Positions 20,484 to 29,304 are shown, counted from the first letter of the stretch. The stretch: 64,000 nucleotides of DNA from Alcaligenes sp. SORT26 (GCF_017377875.1 NZ_CP070975.1:1426001-1490000); one strand, 5' to 3'. A program made the numbers and translations. The notes: a model not told the origin generated them from the letters alone.

Positions 20484-22019
20484 ATGCTGCACAGCTCGAT
20501 TACCCATCAAGCCCAAACTCCCCCGCTGTCCTCAAGCCGTCGCTGGTTGATCCTGGCGATTGTATCGGCAGCACTCTTGTTGATCGTGGTGGACATGACG
20601 GTGCTCTATACCGCCCTGCCACGCTTGACGCATGATCTGCAAGCTTCGGCCTCGGACAAGCTGTGGATCATCAACAGCTATGCCCTGGTCGTCTCCGGAC
20701 TGCTCCTGGGCATGGGTACTCTGGGTGACCGCCTGGGGCATAAACGTCTGTTTCTGTCCGGTTTGGCCCTGTTTGGGCTAGCCTCGATAGCGGCTGCCTA
20801 CTCGCCCAATCCGACCGCCCTGATTGCCGCTCGCGCCTTTCTGGGCGTCGCCGCGGCCATGATGATGCCCGCCACCCTGTCGCTGATTCGCATCACTTTC
20901 CATGATGAGCGTGAACGCGCAGTCGCCTTTGGTGTGTGGGCCTCGATCGCTTCCGGTGGCGCAGCCTTCGGCCCCGTGGTGGGCGGTTTTCTGCTGGAGC
21001 ATTTCTGGTGGGGCTCAGTCTTCCTGATCAACGTCCCTATCGTGCTGATTGCACTGCCTGTAGGCTGGGTGCTGGTACCACGCTCGACTCCCGATGCTTC
21101 CCGCCCCTGGGACATAAAAGGTTCTTTGCTGATTATGGTGGGGCTGGTCGCCAGCACCCTGGCCATAAAAGAAATGGGCAAGCTGCACACCAACTGGAGC
21201 CTGACGGCTGCCGCCTTGATCATTGGCATTGCCTTTCTAAGCTGGTTTGTCCGTCAGCAGAACCGCAGCCGCTTTCCCTTGCTGGACTTTGCCCTGTTCA
21301 AAGATGCGACGCTTAGCACCGCAGTCTTGTCTGCACTGACAGCCTCGGCTGCCTTGATTGGCATGGAACTGGTCTTTAGCCAACGTCTGCAACTGGTACT
21401 GGGTTTCTCGCCTCTGGAAGCGGGCCTGGCCATTATTCCTTTGCCACTGGCCGCCTTTATTGCGGGCCCCCTGGCCGGTCGCCTGCTGACGGTGATTGGC
21501 AGCAAGCACTTGCTGATTGGCTCCTTGAGTCTGGCCGGAGCCGGGATGGCCGCTTACCTGGCCTGGCATAACAGCGCACAAGGGCTACAAATCCTGGGGC
21601 TGGTGATGTTGGGCCTGGGTGTCGGCGCTGCCATGACAGCGGCCTCCAGCACCATCATGCAAAGCGTGCCGCCCTCACGGGCCGGGATGGCCGCCTCGGT
21701 AGAGGAAATGTCGTACGAGCTGGGAGGCGCCCTGGGCGTCACCATCATGGGTAGCCTGCTGTCCTTCGTGTACAGCGCCAGCTTGATCTTGCCCAAAGAG
21801 TTGGGCGAGCGCTCCCTGGCCTATGACAGCCTGGATCAAGCCTTATTGATGGCCGAAACCATGCCACAAAATTTGGCACTGAACCTTAGCGAATTGGCTC
21901 GCGATTCTTTTGACAAAGGCTATGTTGCCGTGCTGGCCAGTTGTACCGCCCTGCTACTGATGGCAGCTGTGGCAGTCTGGTATTTCCAGCGTATGACTCG
22001 CCACCCTCAGGCCCATTAA
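20484..22019 (+). CDS. MFS transporter, DHA2 (14-helix drug:H+ antiporter) family
   Basis: A 511-residue membrane protein with about 14 hydrophobic helices. Motif A reads GDRLGHKRLF, the antiporter motif C region is ASGGAAFGPVVGGFLLEHFWWGSVFLINVP, typical of DHA2 pumps such as QacA/SmvA, and DMTVLYTALPRL near the start carries the conserved Asp. ATG 20484 is preferred; an in-frame TTG at 20433 would add 17 residues. It likely exports cationic or lipophilic compounds under control of the divergent LysR gene. The stop overlaps the convergent fdxA stop by four bases. Confidence 0.9.
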   Translation: MLHSSITHQAQTPPLSSSRRWLILAIVSAALLLIVVDMTVLYTALPRLTHDLQASASDKLWIINSYALVVSGLLLGMGTLGDRLGHKRLFLSGLALFGLASIAAAYSPNPTALIAARAFLGVAAAMMMPATLSLIRITFHDERERAVAFGVWASIASGGAAFGPVVGGFLLEHFWWGSVFLINVPIVLIALPVGWVLVPRSTPDASRPWDIKGSLLIMVGLVASTLAIKEMGKLHTNWSLTAAALIIGIAFLSWFVRQQNRSRFPLLDFALFKDATLSTAVLSALTASAALIGMELVFSQRLQLVLGFSPLEAGLAIIPLPLAAFIAGPLAGRLLTVIGSKHLLIGSLSLAGAGMAAYLAWHNSAQGLQILGLVMLGLGVGAAMTAASSTIMQSVPPSRAGMAASVEEMSYELGGALGVTIMGSLLSFVYSASLILPKELGERSLAYDSLDQALLMAETMPQNLALNLSELARDSFDKGYVAVLASCTALLLMAAVAVWYFQRMTRHPQAH

Positions 22020-22348
22020 TCCCGCTGTAGCAGCGCCAACTTGCCGGTCTGAGTCGCCCAGTGTTCATGATCCGGCAAGGGCGCTTTTTGCTGGCTGATT
22101 CGCTTCCAGGCCGGGTCCTCGCTCAAGGTCCGATTCAATTCCACATAGATCTGCTGCTCTGGCGTCACATCCTGATCGCTTACAATCGCTCCCACCGGAC
22201 ATTCCGCTACGCAAATGGAGCAATCAATACATTCGTCAGGATGGATGACCAGAAAATTCGGACCTTCAAAAAAACAGTCCATCGGGCACACCGTGACGCA
22301 ATCGGTGTACTTGCACTGGATGCAAGCTTCCGTCACTACATAGGTCAT
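22016..22348 (-). CDS. fdxA: 7Fe ferredoxin (FdxA type)
   Basis: A 110-residue ferredoxin with one [3Fe-4S] and one [4Fe-4S] cluster. The first half has CIQCKYTDCVTVCPMDCF and the second CIDCSICVAECPVGAI, the cysteine pattern of the Azotobacter FdI/FdxA family; the C-terminal ~50 residues (PEQQIYVELNRTLSEDPAW) are the family tail. It is a cytoplasmic electron carrier; the partner is unknown. A long structured inverted repeat lies about 30 bases upstream of the start. Confidence 0.95.
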   Translation of the reverse strand: MTYVVTEACIQCKYTDCVTVCPMDCFFEGPNFLVIHPDECIDCSICVAECPVGAIVSDQDVTPEQQIYVELNRTLSEDPAWKRISQQKAPLPDHEHWATQTGKLALLQRD

Positions 22349-22374
22349 GAGACAGCTACTTCAACAAATAAAGA

Positions 22375-22433
22375 CGGGACATAGCATAACAGCCCAACAT
22401 GAAAACCATGTGTTCGCTGTCGGCCATGTCCCG
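22375..22433 (-). repeat. Three-stem imperfect inverted repeat upstream of fdxA
   Basis: Nested arms CGGGACAT/ATGTCCCG, ACAGC/GCTGT and ACATG/CATGT enclose a 5-base loop AAAAC, with small internal loops (6/5 and 3/4 bases). Reading leftward the outer arm is followed by TCTTTATTTGTTG, so it could be a weak terminator for the upstream hydrolase gene or a structured leader of fdxA. Confidence 0.5.
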
Positions 22434-22486
22434 ATTAGCTCGCCTGACCTCAGGCTTGCCCCGGACGGCTTACACCGCTGCCACGC

Positions 22487-23560
22487 TTAAATAGCAGGTG
22501 GCTTCACGGGCAAGAAGTGGAAAGGCTTGGAGGGTTTGAAGTGCTCCAGCACCTCGCCCATATAAACCGTGCTTTGCTCTGGTCCCAGCTCCAGCTTCAT
22601 GACCTTGCCCGTTTCAGCCGAAAAATCGACCTTCTTCATATCCAGCCAGAAAGCGCCGGGCGACAGAACCGAGTCAAAGTAGTACAGGCTACGCTGATGG
22701 TCGAACACGGTACGCCAGCGGGTCGAGGAGTTGTTAGGCTGATCCGGCACGGTCATGCCGTAAGGTGTCGAGGCATTGCGAATCACGCTCAACACACTGG
22801 CCACTGCCTTGTCATCACTAAGATTGCGCGGCACCGCATTGATGTAGAAAGAAGCGCGGGCAAAACGGTCTGCCGCACGGCTCGTGCCTGGCAACATATT
22901 CAATCCGCCCACATCCTGCCAGTAGTCCTTGATGGCCAACTGCTGATCGTAGGTGGGCGAGTTCGTCATCACCTGATATTTGCGGTTGTGGTGGATGTGC
23001 TGCTTGCCATCGATGTACTCGATAATGGCGCTGTCGCCGGACGCATCCGACATGGCCATATGCAGCGTTGCCAGACGCTCCTCATCCGGCATCTTGTCTG
23101 TCAGCACGACAAAGGGGTTCTTTTCCAGCGCCTCTACCGCTTCAGCCACTGTTGCGAAATTGTCCAGTACGTACTGCCCCCACAAGGACAGACTCATGGT
23201 CTTGTCACCTTTTTTCGGGGTGGGAAACTGCGACTCGGGCAACCACAAAAGGTTGACGTTCAAGCCCTTTTCATTCGCGCCATCGGTTGATGCAATGTCA
23301 TAGCCCGAGGCAATGACGCTGCCATACTTCGAGGTCCACTCCAGCGCGGTAGGACCTGTTTCACCATTCCGTTTTTCGCCACGCGGAAAAATCCAGAGAT
23401 TCGTTTCGACATCCCTTTTCCAGTCCATGGAACGACCGGTAATGACCTGCCCGTTATCACCCAGAAAAACTGCTCGGGTACACGCCTGAGAGGCCGCAGG
23501 CACTAAAGCCAGCCCGACTGCGCATGCCAGCAAAGTACGACGACATTTTTTTAGCAACAT
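22487..23560 (-). CDS. Exported linear amide C-N hydrolase (choloylglycine hydrolase/penicillin V acylase family)
   Basis: A 357-residue Ntn-hydrolase. The signal peptide (MLLKKCRRTLLACAVGLALV...) ends at ASQA, leaving Cys27 as the new N-terminal nucleophile (A-CTRAVFLG), exactly the processing such enzymes need. Downstream are the family segments GRSMDWKRD (Arg/Asp near the active site), the Asn-containing NEKGLNVNLLWLPESQ and the RTVFDHQRSLYYFDS region. Members hydrolyse bile salts, penicillin V or acyl-homoserine lactones; export and a Gram-negative host fit the last two as well, but the substrate is not decidable. It stands alone, with a dyad upstream. Confidence 0.88.
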   Translation of the reverse strand: MLLKKCRRTLLACAVGLALVPAASQACTRAVFLGDNGQVITGRSMDWKRDVETNLWIFPRGEKRNGETGPTALEWTSKYGSVIASGYDIASTDGANEKGLNVNLLWLPESQFPTPKKGDKTMSLSLWGQYVLDNFATVAEAVEALEKNPFVVLTDKMPDEERLATLHMAMSDASGDSAIIEYIDGKQHIHHNRKYQVMTNSPTYDQQLAIKDYWQDVGGLNMLPGTSRAADRFARASFYINAVPRNLSDDKAVASVLSVIRNASTPYGMTVPDQPNNSSTRWRTVFDHQRSLYYFDSVLSPGAFWLDMKKVDFSAETGKVMKLELGPEQSTVYMGEVLEHFKPSKPFHFLPVKPPAI

Positions 23561-23924
23561 CTTTCTCTCCAGAGACGGCTAGCCGCCCAATTAATCAAAT
23601 AAAAAAACAGACTGTTTGCACAGTCGATACATTGGACACGGGTGTAACAAAAACAGGATTAAATCGGCTCGTCAAGCGAGGTGCCTAATTGTGGCGCAAG
23701 ACCGACAAAACGGGATGCAGGAATCCCTTGTTTTGAGAATAAAAACATTTGGTAACTCATGGTCCAGCGCAATATTACTTTTCCGTTCTGATCGCTTTCA
23801 CATTCGTTTTCACTACTTTTCATAAAGGCTTTATGCCAGAAATATCGACGACAAACCTAATACTGAATGAGTGCACTTATTCAATAAAAAACGGCCCATG
23901 AAGGGCCGATTTTTATTCTGCAGT
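23561..23924. other. Intergenic region upstream of the Ntn-hydrolase
   Basis: 364 AT-rich bases. They contain the leftward promoter region of the hydrolase, a perfect dyad GACTGT-TTGC-ACAGTC (23610-23625) that could be an operator, a small palindrome CGGCTAGCCG near 23575, and the terminator at 23884-23915. No convincing gene was seen. Confidence 0.6.
23884..23915. terminator. Bidirectional rho-independent terminator
   Basis: Stem CGGCCC / GGGCCG with loop ATGAA, flanked by A- and T-runs so that both strands read stem followed by T-tract. It ends transcription of the leftward 109-residue hypothetical gene. Confidence 0.8.
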
Positions 23925-24254
23925 TTAAAACTCCAGACATTCAAAAAAGCCTGGCAAACGCACGTAGTGATTCATTAACTCTTCAATCAGATATGTGCTG
24001 TCACGGGTTTCCAGCGCCAGCAGATTCTCCCGATAATCCTCATCTGCCAGCCCTACCGCCCAACGCCCTGGATCGACACGGGCACCGGCCAAAAGCTCGG
24101 ACAACTTGGGATCTTGCAAAGCCTCCAAGGCCGTACGCAGGGCCAGCTCCTGATCCGTGAAACCAATCTGTCCATCACGATCAGCTTGTAACGCCGCTTG
24201 CACTAGGGGCAACAAATTATCAATATCTTGCTTGCTAAGGTAAAACACATGCAT
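23925..24254 (-). CDS. Hypothetical protein, unrecognised
   Basis: A 109-residue soluble, acidic protein (MHVFYLSKQDIDNLLPLVQA...) without signal or membrane helix. I recognise no family. The text LVQAALQADRDGQIGFTDQEL resembles one EF-hand-like loop (DRDGQIGFTDQE: Asp, Asp, Gln, Phe, Glu spacing), but only one is visible. The start at 24254 is supported by the ribosome binding site GGAGAAGG just upstream; a longer frame to 24293 lacks one. It ends at a strong terminator and is divergent from an outer-membrane protein gene, which supports a real monocistronic gene. Confidence 0.7.
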   Translation of the reverse strand: MHVFYLSKQDIDNLLPLVQAALQADRDGQIGFTDQELALRTALEALQDPKLSELLAGARVDPGRWAVGLADEDYRENLLALETRDSTYLIEELMNHYVRLPGFFECLEF

Positions 24255-24353
24255 GACACCTTCTCCACGGTTGGTGATCGGCTGTTCCAGCATACCGAAA
24301 GAAACAAGACTGGCGCCAGTACGCCATCATTTACAGAATTAGAAAGGGGGTCC

Positions 24354-25169
24354 ATGACAATGATGCGTCAACTCAAGCATTACCGCTGGCTATTGCTGGG
24401 ACTCTTGCCGCTAGCCAGTCTGGCTCAAGCCCAAGTCAGTGCGCCAAATGCTGCCCCCTTGCCTGACACGGACACGGTCGTTTCGTCGCCTTACACCTTG
24501 CAGATCACCCCCTACGCCTGGATCACCGGCCTGTCCGGGGAGTCCTCCCCCTTCAAACGCGCACCCTCTCTGGATATTGAGAAGTCCTTTTCAGATGTGC
24601 TGCACGATCTGCGTGCGGCTGCCTTTCTAAATGTCTGGGCGCGACGCGACCGCTATGTGCTCAATGGCGACCTGCTCTACGTGAACACGCGGGAAAGTGA
24701 AGTGGTCGGTGGCCTGCCCTTGGTGGGAGCCGCAGAAGGAACAGTGGACACGCGTCTTTTCATGGCAACGCTGCAAGGGGGATACCGTGTCTATGACTCC
24801 GAACAAGCCAGCGTGGATGCACTGGCCGGTTTTTCATTTTGGGATATCCGTACCCGTGCTCACCTGAGCACAGCAGGCCGAACCCGGCACCATCAGGAAA
24901 GCTTTAGCTGGGTTGACCCCACTATCGGGCTGCGTGCCTTTTATCGCTTTACCCCTGAACTTTCCACTCAGGCCCAGGTCCATCTGGGGGGCTTTGATGT
25001 GGGCTCACGCCTCAGCTATCAAGCCACCCTGACCCTGAACTACGACCTGTCGGACAATTTCTCTGTGGCTGCCGGGTACAAGATGTTGAATGTGAACTAT
25101 CGCCGCTCTGGCCATATTTTTGACACGCGCATGTCCGGGCCGGTAATCGGTCTGACCTGGCGTTACTGA
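24354..25169 (+). CDS. Outer membrane beta-barrel protein
   Basis: A 271-residue protein with a signal peptide (cut after SLAQA, about residue 26) and then alternating-pattern segments typical of beta strands (RYVLNGDLLYVNTRE, LSTQAQVHLGGFDVGSRLSYQATLTLNYDL), ending in an aromatic residue (GLTWRY), the usual signal for outer-membrane insertion. The start ATG 24354 follows AAAGGGGG; a longer frame from 24228 has no binding site. Function unknown; related proteins are annotated only as outer-membrane or porin-like family proteins. Confidence 0.8.
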   Translation: MTMMRQLKHYRWLLLGLLPLASLAQAQVSAPNAAPLPDTDTVVSSPYTLQITPYAWITGLSGESSPFKRAPSLDIEKSFSDVLHDLRAAAFLNVWARRDRYVLNGDLLYVNTRESEVVGGLPLVGAAEGTVDTRLFMATLQGGYRVYDSEQASVDALAGFSFWDIRTRAHLSTAGRTRHHQESFSWVDPTIGLRAFYRFTPELSTQAQVHLGGFDVGSRLSYQATLTLNYDLSDNFSVAAGYKMLNVNYRRSGHIFDTRMSGPVIGLTWRY

Positions 25170-25212
25170 TCCCGCCCCAGACTCACGCCCCATCGCGTGA
25201 CCCTGCTATTTT

Positions 25213-26349
25213 TTGGATGATTTTGTGTTTCAAGTCGCTGCCCTTGTTTTTGCCCTGTATGTCGCCTGGCGACTGATCAAACCCCTGAAGATCAAACCCT
25301 GGATCAAGTGGCTGCTCAGTGCCTTGGCTGTTGCCGCCACCTTGCATCACTACACGGTTGCCCTGTTCTGGGGCACCCGCGCCTCTCCGGAAGTTCCTGC
25401 TCAAGTCATCATGGTTCTGGGCTGGGCCTTTGGTGCCGTCTTGCTGGCGGCCTGCTTCACCTTGCTGACCGATCTGACGGGCCTGGTGATGCGCGTTCTG
25501 TACAAGCCCGCCGGACTGATTCTGCTGCGCTCTCCTGCCTTGCGGGGAGTGCTGGGTGTGGCGGCAATCAGCCTGTCGGCGCTGGGCGTCTGGCAGGCGG
25601 TGAAAGTACCCGAGATCAAATCCATTGAGGTACAGCTAAAGGGCTTGCCTGCCAGCCTGGATGGTTTCAAGCTGGTTCAACTGACAGACCTGCACGCCAG
25701 CCGTTTGCTGCAAGGCCCCTGGATTCAGGCCATCGTGGACAAGACCCAAGCCCTGAACCCTGATCTGATCGTGATTACCGGCGACCTGGTCGATGGCACC
25801 GTCGCCGCGCGCCGTAACGATGTCGCCCCTTTGCAGGCGCTCTCCGCTCCACAAGGCGTCTATGTGATTGCGGGCAATCACGAGTACTACACCCAATATC
25901 AGCCCTGGATAGAACACTTCAACAGCCTGGGCCTGCGCTTGCTGCTGAATAAGCACAGCATCATCCAACAGGGCGATGCGGCTTTTGCCTTGGCCGGTAT
26001 TACGGACAAATCAGCCGCAACACATGGTCAGCCTCTGCCCGATATCGCCGCTGCGGTAGCAGGAATTCCGTCAGGCATGCCCATCATCATGCTGGCCCAC
26101 CGCCCGGACACCGCCAAAGAAAGTGCCGCGGCTGGAGCAGCCTTGCAGCTTTCCGGTCATACCCACGGCGGTCATATTGTGGGCATGCACAAGATTGTGC
26201 AGATGGCCAACGACGGCTATGTGGGTGGGCTATATCAAGTAGGTGATATGAAGCTGTATGTCAGCTACGGAGCAGGCTTGTGGGCGGGCTTCCCGCTGCG
26301 TCTGGGACGCGCCTCAGAAATCACCTTGATTACCTTGCGAGCTTCCTGA
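25213..26349 (+). CDS. Membrane-bound metallophosphoesterase (YkuE/YaeI-like)
   Basis: A 378-residue protein with about four N-terminal membrane helices (to about 140) and a calcineurin-like phosphoesterase domain. Metal-binding motifs are in order: QLTDLHASR (D-x-H), VITGDLVDG (GDxxD-like), AGNHEYY (GNHE), and SGHTHGGH (GHxH). Family members dephosphorylate lipids or nucleotides; the lipid A/UDP-diacylglucosamine type is a possibility given the membrane part. The initiation codon is TTG 25213 or GTG 25225; no ATG is available in frame. It follows the outer-membrane gene by 43 bases. Confidence 0.88.
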   Translation: MDDFVFQVAALVFALYVAWRLIKPLKIKPWIKWLLSALAVAATLHHYTVALFWGTRASPEVPAQVIMVLGWAFGAVLLAACFTLLTDLTGLVMRVLYKPAGLILLRSPALRGVLGVAAISLSALGVWQAVKVPEIKSIEVQLKGLPASLDGFKLVQLTDLHASRLLQGPWIQAIVDKTQALNPDLIVITGDLVDGTVAARRNDVAPLQALSAPQGVYVIAGNHEYYTQYQPWIEHFNSLGLRLLLNKHSIIQQGDAAFALAGITDKSAATHGQPLPDIAAAVAGIPSGMPIIMLAHRPDTAKESAAAGAALQLSGHTHGGHIVGMHKIVQMANDGYVGGLYQVGDMKLYVSYGAGLWAGFPLRLGRASEITLITLRAS

Positions 26350-26379
26350 AGTCCATCTCTCAAGGCCTGAACGCCCCCA

Positions 26380-27156
26380 TCATGACACGCTGCGCAGCGC
26401 CCTTCGACACAGGCGCTGTACAGCGGCACTCTCCGGCGACTGCGCCAGCCACTGAGCACATAGATCACGCACCCACTGCGGCTGATCCTTGGCGGCATCG
26501 TTCAAATAATTGGCCACGGAATCCTGCACATACACACTGCTATCACGGTACAGAGCATCCAGAATCGGCAACATGCGTTCAGGCTCCTTTTTCAGAATAG
26601 CGATATGTGCGCACCACACTCCCCGAGGGCGCAGAGCTTCACACGCAAAGCGACGCAGATACTCCGAGTCTGAACGCGCCCACTGCTGCAAGTTCTGAAT
26701 CGACACATCCAGCTCAGCCACCAAGTGCGGGCGTACCGCCATCCAGGCCCATTCACGCACACCAAAATGCGGATCATCAGCCAAGGGACGCAGTGTCTCC
26801 AGGCGCTGGGACACGCTTAATGATTCGCGCGCTCCCACCATAAAGCAGGCCCAGCCACGCACCACATCAGCCGGGTGCGCGAGGCAACTTGTCCAGGCCA
26901 TCTCGCCATAGGTTTCCAGCAAGTACTCTCCTATGGCTTTCATGCGCTTGAGAATACCCAGTTCGGCCACGGTGGCGATGTGATGCACGCCCTGCTCATC
27001 CATGTCGGGGAAAACTGTTGCCACCAGCACACGCTGATCAATGGCCAAGGACTCGGTCAACGTAGCGCCCTGGATTTCCCCCTTGGACAGGGCCAGCAAA
27101 ATATCAGCCGGGATGTCCGCAACCCTGGCATAAGCCTTGCGGTTTTCTGTACTCAT
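26380..27156 (-). CDS. DNA alkylation repair protein, AlkC/AlkD-like HEAT fold
   Basis: A 258-residue all-helical protein. The segments SDSEYLRRFACEALRPRG, YRDSSVYVQDSVANYLNDAA and KDQPQWVRDLC match the HEAT-like repeats of AlkC-type DNA glycosylases, which remove 3-methyladenine. The opening (to about 70) is variable. The ATG at 27156 overlaps the marR stop (ATGA); a longer frame to 27249 would run into marR. Co-expression with the MarR regulator is therefore near certain, and the pair shares one operator. The exact glycosylase subtype is inferred from motifs only. Confidence 0.8.
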   Translation of the reverse strand: MSTENRKAYARVADIPADILLALSKGEIQGATLTESLAIDQRVLVATVFPDMDEQGVHHIATVAELGILKRMKAIGEYLLETYGEMAWTSCLAHPADVVRGWACFMVGARESLSVSQRLETLRPLADDPHFGVREWAWMAVRPHLVAELDVSIQNLQQWARSDSEYLRRFACEALRPRGVWCAHIAILKKEPERMLPILDALYRDSSVYVQDSVANYLNDAAKDQPQWVRDLCAQWLAQSPESAAVQRLCRRALRSVS

Positions 27157-27641
27157 GATGCCTGCTCTCCATGGGCGGCTTTGTTTAACAGGGCGCTTAG
27201 CTGCGTGCATTCGGTCTCGGACAAATGCTGGAACAATTGGCCTATCCACCGGGCGTGGGTTCCTACCAGCGTCTTGGCCAACTCCGCCCCCTGAGGACTG
27301 AGTTTCACCATGACGGAACGCCGGTCCGTCTCGGCTGCAAAGCGCTGCACCAAGCCCGCTTTCAGCAGCCCATCAACCAGAGTTGTGACGGTTGCTCGCG
27401 TAACGCCTGCCCGTTCAGCCAGGATGTGGGAGGGCATGCCGTCTGGTGCCTCTTCCAGCAGGAATAAAAGCACAAAACGGGCTTCGCTCAAGCCATGGGG
27501 GGCCAACAAGGCGGCGCAGTCTTTATCGATACGAGCAGACAAGGACAGAAGTTGAAAACACAGAGACATGCCCTGCACGTTGACGCCCTTCTGCTGCTCG
27601 GCATGCGAGAGCAAAGCCTGATATTTCGCTTCCAGTTTCAT
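27153..27641 (-). CDS. MarR family transcriptional regulator
   Basis: A 162-residue winged-HTH regulator: dimerisation helices at the ends and a recognition core (about 60-110) with MPSHILAERAGVTRATVTTLVDGLLKAGLVQR and the wing AETDRRSVMVKLSPQGAEL, the MarR signature with Asp/Arg. It is the first gene of an operon with the DNA repair gene. A 27-base near-perfect palindrome begins three bases before its start codon, so it very probably represses its own operon. Confidence 0.93.
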   Translation of the reverse strand: MKLEAKYQALLSHAEQQKGVNVQGMSLCFQLLSLSARIDKDCAALLAPHGLSEARFVLLFLLEEAPDGMPSHILAERAGVTRATVTTLVDGLLKAGLVQRFAAETDRRSVMVKLSPQGAELAKTLVGTHARWIGQLFQHLSETECTQLSALLNKAAHGEQAS

Positions 27642-27975
27642 AGTTCGATATCAAATGATTTGATGTCGAATCTTAATATCGAACCCCATCAAAAACAAGA
27701 AAAATAAAGGGAGTCTCCTGGTAAAAATGAATGTGGGCGAATTTCGCATCATGCCAACTCAATTCACAAAGCGGAATATGCCCAGGTAGTAATGAGCCCA
27801 TCAGCAAAGACAGCCGATTTTTTGACTAAAGAGTGTCGCCAAAATTCGACAATGCCAAATTTTAAGCTTGATGCTTACGAGAGAGGCTCACGCATGCGGT
27901 AAGGTATAAGGCTGGCCGGGCAACAGGCCCGCCACCGATTATCAGCAGCACACATGGAATCCGATTACCAGCATC
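27642..27975. other. Intergenic region between divergent marR and the aminotransferase
   Basis: 334 bases. The left end is the MarR operator; the rest is AT-rich to about 27860 and then holds the leader of the aminotransferase gene. No RNA gene or small ORF with a good ribosome binding site was recognised. Confidence 0.6.
27644..27670. promoter_or_regulatory. MarR operator palindrome
   Basis: Arms TTCGATATCAAAT and ATTTGATGTCGAA around one central base; 12 of 13 positions are complementary. A further half-site TTAATATCGAA follows at 27673-27683. A weak leftward promoter (TTGTTT, 17 bases, TAAGAT) just upstream would put the start of transcription inside the palindrome. Confidence 0.75.
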
Positions 27976-29259
27976 ATGAATAGCATCAAGAAATCGAGCA
28001 AATTGGCGAATGTTTTGTACGATATTCGCGGCCCCATCATGGACCGGGCCAAGCAGATGGAAGACGAGGGCCAACAACTGATCAAGCTGAATATCGGCAA
28101 CTTGGCGGTATTTGGTTTCGACGCCCCGGAAGAAATTCAGCTCGACATGATCCGCAACTTGCCCAACTCCTCGGGCTACTCGGACAGCAAAGGTATTTTT
28201 GCAGCGCGTAAAGCTGTCATGCACTACACCCAGGAACAAGGGATCAAGGGCGTGACGCTGGAAGACGTGTACTTGGGTAATGGCGCATCGGAACTGATCG
28301 CCATGGCCACCAACGCCTTGCTGGACGATGGTGACGAACTGCTTTTGCCCATGCCCGACTACCCGCTCTGGACCGCAGTGACCAGCTTGTCAGGCGGCAC
28401 CCCCGTGCATTATCTGTGCGATGAAGCCAATGGCTGGATTCCCGACCTGGACGATATACGCGCCAAGATCACACCACGCACCAAGGGTCTGGTCGTGATC
28501 AACCCGAATAACCCCACAGGCGTGCTCTACCCCGACTCGGTCTTGCAAGCCCTGGTCGATATTGCCCGTGAATTCAATCTGGTGCTGCTGGCTGACGAAG
28601 TCTACGACAAGGTCTTGTTCGATGACATGAAGCACACTGCCATGGGCAGCCTGTCCAACGATGTGCTGACCTTGACCTTCAACTCCCTGTCCAAGAGCTA
28701 CCGCGCCTGCGGTTACCGGGCTGGCTGGTTGGTGATTTCCGGCGATAAAAAAGCCGGTGCCGATTACATCGAAGGTCTGAGCATGCTGGCCAACATGAAG
28801 CTGTGCGCCAACGTGCCCGGCCAATGGGCCATTCAGACCGCCTTGGGCGGCTATCAAAGCATCAATGACCTGGTTTGCGAAGGCGGACGCCTGCGTCGCC
28901 AACGTGATCTGGCGTACGAGCTGATCACCGCGATTCCAGGGGTAAGCTGCGTCATGCCCCACGCGGCGCTATACATGTTCCCGCGTCTGGACCCCGAGAT
29001 TTACCCTATCAAGGACGACCGCCAGTTCTTCCTGCAACTGCTGGAAGCCACCCGCGTGATGCTGGTTCAGGGCACGGGCTTTAACTGGCCGCATCCAGAC
29101 CACTTCCGCATGGTATTCCTGCCACACGAACCGGACCTGCGTGAAGCGATCAACCGCATGGCCAAGTTCCTGAAGGACTACCGCATCAAGCACGGTACAG
29201 AACGACCTGAATTTGCTCAGGCAACCCTGCCTGCCGTGGGTAGCGCCGAAGCCGTGTAA
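27976..29259 (+). CDS. alaA: PLP-dependent aminotransferase, AlaA type
   Basis: A 427-residue fold-type I aminotransferase closely resembling AlaA (glutamate-pyruvate aminotransferase): the start KKSSKLANVLYDIRGPIMDRAKQMEDEG, the NPNNPTG motif near residue 178, the LLADEVYDK segment, the Schiff-base Lys in TFNSLSKSYRACGYRAGW and the final Arg region FRMVFLP. It interconverts alanine and pyruvate. About 20 residues at the C-terminus (FAQATLPAVGSAEAV) exceed the usual end. It is followed by a terminator and is monocistronic. Confidence 0.9.
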   Translation: MNSIKKSSKLANVLYDIRGPIMDRAKQMEDEGQQLIKLNIGNLAVFGFDAPEEIQLDMIRNLPNSSGYSDSKGIFAARKAVMHYTQEQGIKGVTLEDVYLGNGASELIAMATNALLDDGDELLLPMPDYPLWTAVTSLSGGTPVHYLCDEANGWIPDLDDIRAKITPRTKGLVVINPNNPTGVLYPDSVLQALVDIAREFNLVLLADEVYDKVLFDDMKHTAMGSLSNDVLTLTFNSLSKSYRACGYRAGWLVISGDKKAGADYIEGLSMLANMKLCANVPGQWAIQTALGGYQSINDLVCEGGRLRRQRDLAYELITAIPGVSCVMPHAALYMFPRLDPEIYPIKDDRQFFLQLLEATRVMLVQGTGFNWPHPDHFRMVFLPHEPDLREAINRMAKFLKDYRIKHGTERPEFAQATLPAVGSAEAV

Positions 29260-29304
29260 GCCCGCAAGCAATGGGCTGGCGACATCGCCAGGCTCTACCG
29301 CTAT

